In this document: positions 5,772 to 10,360 of the stretch, one piece after another
How positions within the stretch are numbered: position 1 is the first letter of the stretch
Layout of the letters: every line of letters starts with the position of its first letter
Origin: Chloroflexota bacterium
Lineage (GTDB): Bacteria > Chloroflexota > Limnocylindria > Limnocylindrales > CSP1-4
Reading direction: 5' to 3'
Length of the DNA stretch: 10,360 bases
Assembly: GCA_030271555.1 (NCBI GenBank)
Contig: JARXKQ010000023.1
Span: 1-10,360 of the forward strand
Notes under the pieces: generated by a model
The model's database searches: none
What the model was told of the DNA's origin: nothing
What the model saw: the letters and a program-made list of their open reading frames with translations, nothing else
Position numbers and translations under genes: made by a program

Positions 5772-7409
5772 CTAGAAGTCGCCCATGCCGCCCTGGGGCA
5801 TCTGTGGCATAGCCGACCTAGGCTCGGGCTTGTCGGTGACCATGACCTCGGTCGTGAGCACCATCCCGCCGATGGACGCGGCGTTCTCGACCGCTGAGCG
5901 GGTGACCTTGGCCGGATCAACGATGCCCGCCACCACGAGGTCGGTGTATTCCTCGGTCATGACGTTGAAGCCAACCGTATTGCTCTTCTTCTCGGCTTGG
6001 CTACGGCGCACGTTCTCGAGCACGACCTGGCCGTTCATGCCGGCGTTTTCCGCCAGCTGGCGCATGGGCTCCTCGAGCGCGGCGCGAACGATGCTCACGC
6101 CGACCGCGGCATCGCCCTCGAGCTTGAGGCCGTCGAGCGCCGCCTGGGCGTTGATCAACGCGACGCCACCGCCGGGCACGATGCCCTCCTCAACAGCTGA
6201 GCGCGTGGCGCTCAGCGCGTCCTCGACGCGATGCTTCTTCTCCTTGAGCTCGGTCTCGGTCCCGGCGCCGACCTTGATGATCGCGACTCCACCGGACAGC
6301 TTGGCCATACGCTCCTGGAGCTTTTCCTTGTCGTAGTCCGACGTGGTCTCCTCGATCTGCGCCTTGATCTGCTTGATGCGCGCAGCGATGTCGGCCTCGT
6401 TGCCTTTGCCCTCGATGAGCGTCGTGTTGTCCTTGTTGGCGACGACACGCCGAGCGCGGCCCAGATCCTCGAGCACGACGGAGTCGAGCTTGCGCCCCAG
6501 CTCCTCGCTGATCACGGTGCCACCGGTCAGGATGGCGATGTCGCGCAGCATCTCCTTGCGCCGATCGCCAAAGCCGGGAGCCTTGACGGCCAGCACGTTG
6601 AGCACGCCGCGCAGCTTGTTCACGACGAGCGTCGACAGCGCCTCGCCGTCGACGTCCTCGGCCAGGATCAGGATGTCCTTCTTGCCGCCCTGGAGGATCT
6701 TCTCAAGCGTGGGCAGCATGTCCGGGATCGCGCTGATCTTCTTGTCGGTGATAAGGATGAAGGGGTCCTCGAGGACGGCCTCCATGCGGGTCGCGTCGGT
6801 CACGAAGTAGGCGCTCGTGTAGCCGCGGTCGAACTGCATGCCCTCGACGTATTCCGTCTCGAACTGCATCGTCTTCGACTCTTCGACGGTAATGACGCCG
6901 TCCTTGCCGACCTTGTCCATCACGTCGGCGATGAGGTTGCCGATCTCCTTGTCCGCGGCAGACACGGTCGCGACCTGGGCGATCTCGTCGCGGCCCTTGA
7001 CCGGCGTCGCAGCAGCCTTGATTGAGTCCGAAACCGCCTTGGCGGCCTTGTCGATGCCGAGCTTCATCTGCATCGGATTGGCACCTGAGGCGACGTTCTT
7101 GAGGCCCTCGTTGACGATCGCCTGGGCGAGCACGGTGGCCGTGGTGGTGCCGTCGCCGGCGACGTCCTCAGTCTTGGTGGCGGCTTCCTTTAGAAGCTGC
7201 GCGCCCATGTTCTCGAACGGGTCGTCGAGCTCGATGTCCTTGGCGACGGTGACGCCGTCATGGGTCACCGTGGGGGCGCCGTACTTCTTGTCGAGCGCGA
7301 CATTGCGGCCCTTGGGGCCCAGCGTCGTCTTGACCGCGTCCGCCAGCGCGTCCATGCCGCGCTTCATTGCCGCGCGGGCTTCCTCGTTATAGCTGATCAG
7401 TTTGGCCAT
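5772..7409 (-). CDS. groEL: Chaperonin GroEL (Hsp60)
   Basis: A 545-residue chaperonin of full family length. It forms a tetradecameric ring that folds proteins with ATP and the co-chaperonin GroES in the cytoplasm. Hallmarks are [10 protein letters not shown] (28-37), the ATPase loop [13 protein letters not shown] (83-95), the [10 protein letters not shown] apical/intermediate segment and PGGGVAL. The C-terminal tail is short, with a single GGMG before the final residues (MPQGGMGDF) instead of a long GGM repeat. groES is not next to it, so GroES must come from elsewhere; many bacteria with several groEL copies have one such lone gene. GAGAGG (7429-7424) lies 14 nt before the ATG, a rather distant ribosome-binding site. 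A CIRCE element upstream indicates HrcA heat-shock repression. Confidence 0.98.
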   Translation of the reverse strand: MAKLISYNEEARAAMKRGMDALADAVKTTLGPKGRNVALDKKYGAPTVTHDGVTVAKDIELDDPFENMGAQLLKEAATKTEDVAGDGTTTATVLAQAIVNEGLKNVASGANPMQMKLGIDKAAKAVSDSIKAAATPVKGRDEIAQVATVSAADKEIGNLIADVMDKVGKDGVITVEESKTMQFETEYVEGMQFDRGYTSAYFVTDATRMEAVLEDPFILITDKKISAIPDMLPTLEKILQGGKKDILILAEDVDGEALSTLVVNKLRGVLNVLAVKAPGFGDRRKEMLRDIAILTGGTVISEELGRKLDSVVLEDLGRARRVVANKDNTTLIEGKGNEADIAARIKQIKAQIEETTSDYDKEKLQERMAKLSGGVAIIKVGAGTETELKEKKHRVEDALSATRSAVEEGIVPGGGVALINAQAALDGLKLEGDAAVGVSIVRAALEEPMRQLAENAGMNGQVVLENVRRSQAEKKSNTVGFNVMTEEYTDLVVAGIVDPAKVTRSAVENAASIGGMVLTTEVMVTDKPEPRSAMPQMPQGGMGDF

Positions 7410-7499
7410 GGTCGGTTCAGGAACCTCTCTGGAAGTTGGTTGGGCTGTTCACGCGGCCGCGTGAGTCCGGCGGCGGCGCATCGCTATCTGTTCGGCTCA

Positions 7500-7529
7500 A
7501 GATTAGCACTCTCGGCCATTGATTGCTAA
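7500..7529 (-). promoter_or_regulatory. Possible groEL promoter overlapping CIRCE
   Basis: On the minus strand TTAGCA (7529-7524) and TAATCT (7505-7500, preceded by TGC as an extended -10) are separated by 18 bp. Transcription would begin near 7493, leaving a leader of about 84 nt. Both boxes are weak and coincide with CIRCE arms, so this rests mainly on position. Confidence 0.3.
7503..7529. promoter_or_regulatory. CIRCE operator (HrcA-binding site)
   Basis: TTAGCACTC (7503-7511), 9-bp spacer, GATTGCTAA (7521-7529). This matches the CIRCE consensus TTAGCACTC-N9-GAGTGCTAA except for one base in the right arm. It lies 94 bp upstream of groEL and only 9 bp before the GTG of the divergent cinA-like gene. 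HrcA bound here should repress groEL and may also affect the divergent gene. hrcA is not in the window. Confidence 0.93.
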
Positions 7530-7538
7530 CTGGTTTTT

Positions 7539-8762
7539 GTGCGCTACCGTGAGCGAGTGAGGCCAATTGCGAGCGCGGTGATGCTGGCCGTGGGCAGCGA
7601 GCTGACGACGGGCACGACGCGCGACACCAACAGCGGCGACCTGGCGCGCGAGCTGACCGCCTTGGGGGTGCGCGTCCTGCGCAACGTGGCGCTCCCCGAC
7701 GACCTGGCCATCGCGACGAGCGCGGTCGCCGGCGGGCTGGCGGATGCAGATCTCGTCGTGTCCACAGGCGGCCTGGGTCCCACGCCGGATGATCTAACCC
7801 GCGAGGCAATTGCCGCCGCGTGCGGGCTCGAGCCGCGCGTCGACGCGGGGTTGCTGGCTGGGATCGAGGCGATGTTCACCCGCCGCGGCGTCGCGATGCC
7901 TGAGGCCAACACGAAGCAGGCTTGGCTGATCAACGGTGCCCTCGCATTGCCGAACGCTCACGGCTCCGCACCCGGCTGGTGGGTCGAGCGCCCCGATGGG
8001 CAGGTGATCATCGCCCTCCCCGGCCCGCCCAGGGAGATGTGGCCCATGTGGCGCGAGCACGCCCTCCCCCGCCTTCGATCCGGACGGCTGGGCGTTGAGC
8101 GCGCGACCCACACACTGCGGTTGTCCGGCGTGGGGGAGTCAGCGCTGGTCGCGTTGATCGGCGAGGACGTGCTGCGTGCGTCCAATCCGCAGGTGGCGAC
8201 CTACGCCCGGGCGGACGCGGTCGATGTCGTCGTCAGCGCCGTTGCGGACGGCCGACTATCCGCCCAAGCCCTCGTTGACGAAACAGTCAGCCGGCTGCGC
8301 ACTGCGGTTGGCGAGTTCATCTTTGCCGATGGCGACCAGACATGGGCTGACGCTCTTGGCGGCCGACTTGATGGACGGACCCTGGCAACGGTCGAGCTCG
8401 GAACCGCCGGCCAACTGCAGGCGCTGTTGGGTGGCGCGCCATATCTGCGCTTTGGCGAGCTTCTGGCCGACGAGGACAACGTTCACCACGCCGGAAACGA
8501 CCTTGGCCACTACGCGGAGCGCGTGCGCGAGGTGGGCCACGCCGACATCGGCGTAGGGCTATTGGCGCGCCAGGACAAGGACACTCATGTGCGCATCGCC
8601 ATCGCGACCGCCGACGGCACGGAGGAGATGTCGCGTGTCGCCTTCCTGGCGGGCGACGAGGGTCGGCGCCGCGCGGCTATTGCTTGTGCTGCCGCTCTGT
8701 GGTCCTGGCTAGGTAACGCCGATGTCAGCCAGGCTGACATTCCTACGGTCAGGAAGGCTTAG
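7539..8762 (+). CDS. CinA-family protein with inactive C-terminal PncC-like domain
   Basis: A 407-residue protein matching the two-domain CinA family, which processes damaged or by-product pyridine nucleotides. The N-terminal MoCF-biosynthesis/COG1058 domain is well kept: MLAVGSELTTG (15-25), DTNSGDLAREL (29-39), STGGLGPTPDDLTREAI (75-91) and ALPGPPREM (159-167). In the C-terminal domain, where active NMN amidases have TxAxAESCTGG, this protein has TLATVELGTAG (281-291), so the catalytic Ser is replaced by Leu287 and the Cys by Gly288. The rest of the domain is still recognisable (ADIGVGLL, about 335-342; RAAIACAAALWSWL near the end). NMN deamidase activity is therefore unlikely; the N-terminal pyrophosphatase-like activity could remain. 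Start codons GTG 7539, GTG 7557, GTG 7578 and ATG 7581 are all possible; there is no clear Shine-Dalgarno sequence. The last residues come from a palindromic repeat. Confidence 0.85.
   Translation: MRYRERVRPIASAVMLAVGSELTTGTTRDTNSGDLARELTALGVRVLRNVALPDDLAIATSAVAGGLADADLVVSTGGLGPTPDDLTREAIAAACGLEPRVDAGLLAGIEAMFTRRGVAMPEANTKQAWLINGALALPNAHGSAPGWWVERPDGQVIIALPGPPREMWPMWREHALPRLRSGRLGVERATHTLRLSGVGESALVALIGEDVLRASNPQVATYARADAVDVVVSAVADGRLSAQALVDETVSRLRTAVGEFIFADGDQTWADALGGRLDGRTLATVELGTAGQLQALLGGAPYLRFGELLADEDNVHHAGNDLGHYAERVREVGHADIGVGLLARQDKDTHVRIAIATADGTEEMSRVAFLAGDEGRRRAAIACAAALWSWLGNADVSQADIPTVRKA
8723..8739. repeat. 17-bp palindrome, copy 1 (inside the cinA-like 3' end)
   Basis: TGTCAGCCAGGCTGACA; with one extra base on each side it is a perfect 9-1-9 inverted repeat (8722-8740). 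It lies within the last codons of the cinA-like gene and is matched by a second copy 135 bp downstream differing only in the central three bases. GGCTTAG follows at 8756-8762. Confidence 0.7.
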
Positions 8763-8857
8763 GGCCGGGTCGCGGATCTCATCTCAGGCTGGGGCCGTGG
8801 GTGGCCAGTACGACGCGATGCTGGGACAGCGGCCTTACGGCCCGGTTAACCCCGTCT

Positions 8858-8874
8858 TGTCAGTGTGGCTGACA
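8858..8874. repeat. 17-bp palindrome, copy 2 (intergenic)
   Basis: TGTCAGTGTGGCTGACA, a 6-5-6 inverted repeat identical to copy 1 at 14 of 17 positions, again followed by GGCTTAG (8882-8888). It lies in the 137-bp gap between the convergent cinA-like and mrp genes. I see no clear terminator or ORF in that gap. The pair could be remnants of a small mobile element's ends, sites for a DNA-binding protein, or transcription-end hairpins. Confidence 0.65.
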
Positions 8875-8899
8875 GTTACATGGCTTAGCTGATCGCGAC

Positions 8900-9970
8900 C
8901 TAACTAATCGTGATTGCCGGCGCGGCCTGCGCGGCGCGGACGCTCATTCGCGCGGCGACCTGACGCGCGAGGGCGCGCAACACTTCCGCGGCCGCGCCCG
9001 GCTCGCGCTGAGCCACCGCGGGCACGCCCGCATCGCCGCCCTGGCGGACCTTGACGTCGATCGGGACGCCGCCGAAGTACTCCAGCTCGTTGCGCTGCGC
9101 GAACCGCTCCCCGCCGCCGCGGCCGAAGATCTCGGTCGCCTCACCGCAGTGCGGGCAGATGAAGTTGCTCATGTTCTCGACGATGCCCATCACGGGCACG
9201 CTCATGCGCCGGAACATCGCCAGCGCCTTGCCCACATCCGCCAGAGCGACGTCCTGCGGCGTCGTTACCAGCAGCGCACCGGAGATCGGGACCGCCTGCG
9301 CCAAAGTCAATTGCGCGTCGGACGTGCCGGGTGGCAGGTCGATCACCAGGTAGTCGAGCTCGCCCCAGTCGACATCGCGCAGGAACTGCTGGATCGCGCC
9401 GCCGATCAACGGCCCGCGCCAAACGATGGGCTGGCCTTCGGGCACGAAGAACTGGATGGAGATGACCTTGACCCCGTAGCGCTCGAGCGGCGTGATCTTG
9501 CCGTCGGGGCTGGCGGCCGGGGCGCCTTCGATGCCCAGCATGAGCGGTATGTTGGGCCCGGTAATGTCGGCGTCGAGCAAGCCAACCGACGCGCCCTCCA
9601 TCGCCAAAGCAACGGCCAGGTTGGCACTCACGGTGCTCTTGCCCACGCCGCCCTTGCCCGACGCGACCGCAATGATGTTCTTGACGCCGGGCAGCAGCTG
9701 CGCCGCCTGCGCCGGCTGGGCACGCCGAACCATCGCGCCCCAGGTGACGGTCACTTCCTTCGCGCCAATGTTGCCCAGCACGCTGTGGACGTTGCGCTCG
9801 ATCTCGTCCTTAAGTGGGCAGGCAGGCGTCGTCAGCTCGATCTTGAGCGAGACGGCTGAGTCGGAGACTTCGAGGTCCTTGACCATGTTGAGGGTCACGA
9901 TGTCGCGCCCCAGCTCCGGCTCCTGCACGGTGCGGAGCGCGTCCATGACTGCGGTTTCCGAGAGCGCCAT
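8900..9970 (-). CDS. mrp: Mrp/ApbC (NBP35-type) Fe-S cluster carrier ATPase
   Basis: A 356-residue cytoplasmic P-loop ATPase that carries and delivers [4Fe-4S] clusters. The N-terminal MIP18/DUF59 domain occupies about 1-80 (VQEPELGRDIVTLNMV 15-30; TTPACPLKDE 48-56 with its conserved Cys51). The deviant Walker A GKGGVGKST is at 105-113, LLDADITGPN at 131-140, and DLPPGTSD at 211-218. The cluster-binding pair CPHC is at C272/C275. Length is normal for the fused DUF59-Mrp form. The ATG shares its A with the stop of the upstream aldolase-like gene (TGATG), so translation is coupled; GAGGTC (9984-9979), 8 nt before the ATG, is a plausible ribosome-binding site. Convergent with the cinA-like gene. 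Confidence 0.95.
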   Translation of the reverse strand: MALSETAVMDALRTVQEPELGRDIVTLNMVKDLEVSDSAVSLKIELTTPACPLKDEIERNVHSVLGNIGAKEVTVTWGAMVRRAQPAQAAQLLPGVKNIIAVASGKGGVGKSTVSANLAVALAMEGASVGLLDADITGPNIPLMLGIEGAPAASPDGKITPLERYGVKVISIQFFVPEGQPIVWRGPLIGGAIQQFLRDVDWGELDYLVIDLPPGTSDAQLTLAQAVPISGALLVTTPQDVALADVGKALAMFRRMSVPVMGIVENMSNFICPHCGEATEIFGRGGGERFAQRNELEYFGGVPIDVKVRQGGDAGVPAVAQREPGAAAEVLRALARQVAARMSVRAAQAAPAITIS

Positions 9971-10360
9971 CAGCGGGCGACCTCAACGACGGTGAGCGAT
10001 GCGGGAGCCGGCCGTGAGCGGCGCACCGGCTTCACGTAGCGCGCCACCATCTCCTTCGATCCGGCGATGCCCAACTGCTGGTACAGGAAGCTGAGCTTCT
10101 TGTGCTGATCGGCCAATATCGCGTCCTTGGTCGGCAGCTCCCACAGCTCGCGCTTGTACGGGCCGAGCGCCTTCTTGCGCGTCTTGTACACGAACACGTC
10201 GTCGGCTTCGCCGGGCTTGCGCTCGTCGGCGCAGTTCGAGTGGCACCAGGCCTCAATCTCCGCGTGCAGGTCGTGCGGGAAGGCGGGGTGCTCGTAGAGC
10301 GAATTCTGGAAGCCCGTTGCGAGGTGGATCTCCGCAGTCTCCACCTTGGGGAAGTGGTGG
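9970..10360 (-). CDS. Class II fructose-bisphosphate aldolase-like protein, 3' end only
   Basis: The C-terminal 129 codons of a gene whose frame stays open to the window edge, so the start lies outside. The segment HHFPKVETAEIHLATGFQN resembles the K-x-N-x-(A/S)T-(D/E/G) region of class II aldolases, which binds the substrate phosphate, and the following EIEAWCHSN, KTRKKALGPYKRELWELP and FLYQQLG blocks resemble the extended C-terminus of larger class II aldolase-like proteins in Chloroflexota and Actinobacteria. Class II enzymes use a divalent metal to cleave fructose-1,6-bisphosphate; the metal ligands would lie in the missing part. It overlaps mrp by one base and should share its transcript. 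The substrate cannot be fixed from this fragment. Confidence 0.65.
   Translation of the reverse strand, partial: HHFPKVETAEIHLATGFQNSLYEHPAFPHDLHAEIEAWCHSNCADERKPGEADDVFVYKTRKKALGPYKRELWELPTKDAILADQHKKLSFLYQQLGIAGSKEMVARYVKPVRRSRPAPASLTVVEVAR

Noticed and set aside
6231..7025. 264-codon plus-strand open frame opposite groEL
   Set aside because: Antisense shadow of a well-conserved gene in GC-rich DNA; no family resemblance.
8763..8899. Short RNA or small gene in the cinA-mrp gap
   Set aside because: Apart from palindrome copy 2, only weak 4-bp stems such as GGCC-TTAC-GGCC are seen, with no promoter, start plus Shine-Dalgarno pair or T tract.
9149..9859. 236-codon plus-strand open frame opposite mrp
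   Set aside because: Shadow of mrp, whose Walker A and CPHC motifs are unambiguous.

Overview
The window is GC-rich bacterial chromosome made mostly of housekeeping and stress genes. Several traits fit a Chloroflexota-like (possibly Limnocylindria/Dormibacteria-like) or actinobacterial lineage: a divergent NRAMP-type transporter, a lipoprotein with a Pro/Ser/Thr-rich linker and Asp-box repeats, a Holin-X-like membrane protein beside a DUF3618-like protein, a lone HrcA/CIRCE-type groEL, and promoters whose -10 box sits only 6-7 nt before the start codon, which suggests leaderless mRNAs. The taxonomic guess is inference. I see no 16S rRNA, integrase, transposase or CRISPR array.

Layout from left to right: an NRAMP-like metal-ion transporter (+); tRNA-Leu(UAG) (-), whose 3' end lies 3 bp after the transporter stop; a SRPBCC/START-like small protein (+); a divergent arsenic module, arsR (-) and arsM (+), separated by 50 bp holding two interlocked operators and two face-to-face promoters; then a minus-strand run that reads, in transcription order, groEL, a terminator-like hairpin, an Asp-box lipoprotein, a Holin-X-like six-helix membrane protein, and a DUF3618-like small protein. 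groEL is preceded by a CIRCE element shared with a divergent cinA-like gene (+) whose C-terminal amidase domain has lost its catalytic motif. Two near-identical 17-bp palindromes lie at the end of cinA and in the following gap. On the far right an mrp/apbC Fe-S carrier ATPase (-) is translationally coupled (TGATG) to the 3' end of a class II aldolase-like gene that runs off the window.

How they work together: arsR/arsM is a minimal detoxification switch. ArsR is expected to repress itself and ArsM until As(III) binds; ArsM then methylates arsenite. No arsB, acr3 or arsC is visible. groEL should be under HrcA heat-shock control. The lipoprotein, Holin-X-like and DUF3618-like genes may form an envelope operon. 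The window does not reveal a clearly new multi-gene system. The best second-look items are the nested ArsR operator/leaderless promoter arrangement, the Cys-rich tail of ArsM, the dead PncC domain of the CinA-like protein, and the palindrome pair at 8723-8874.
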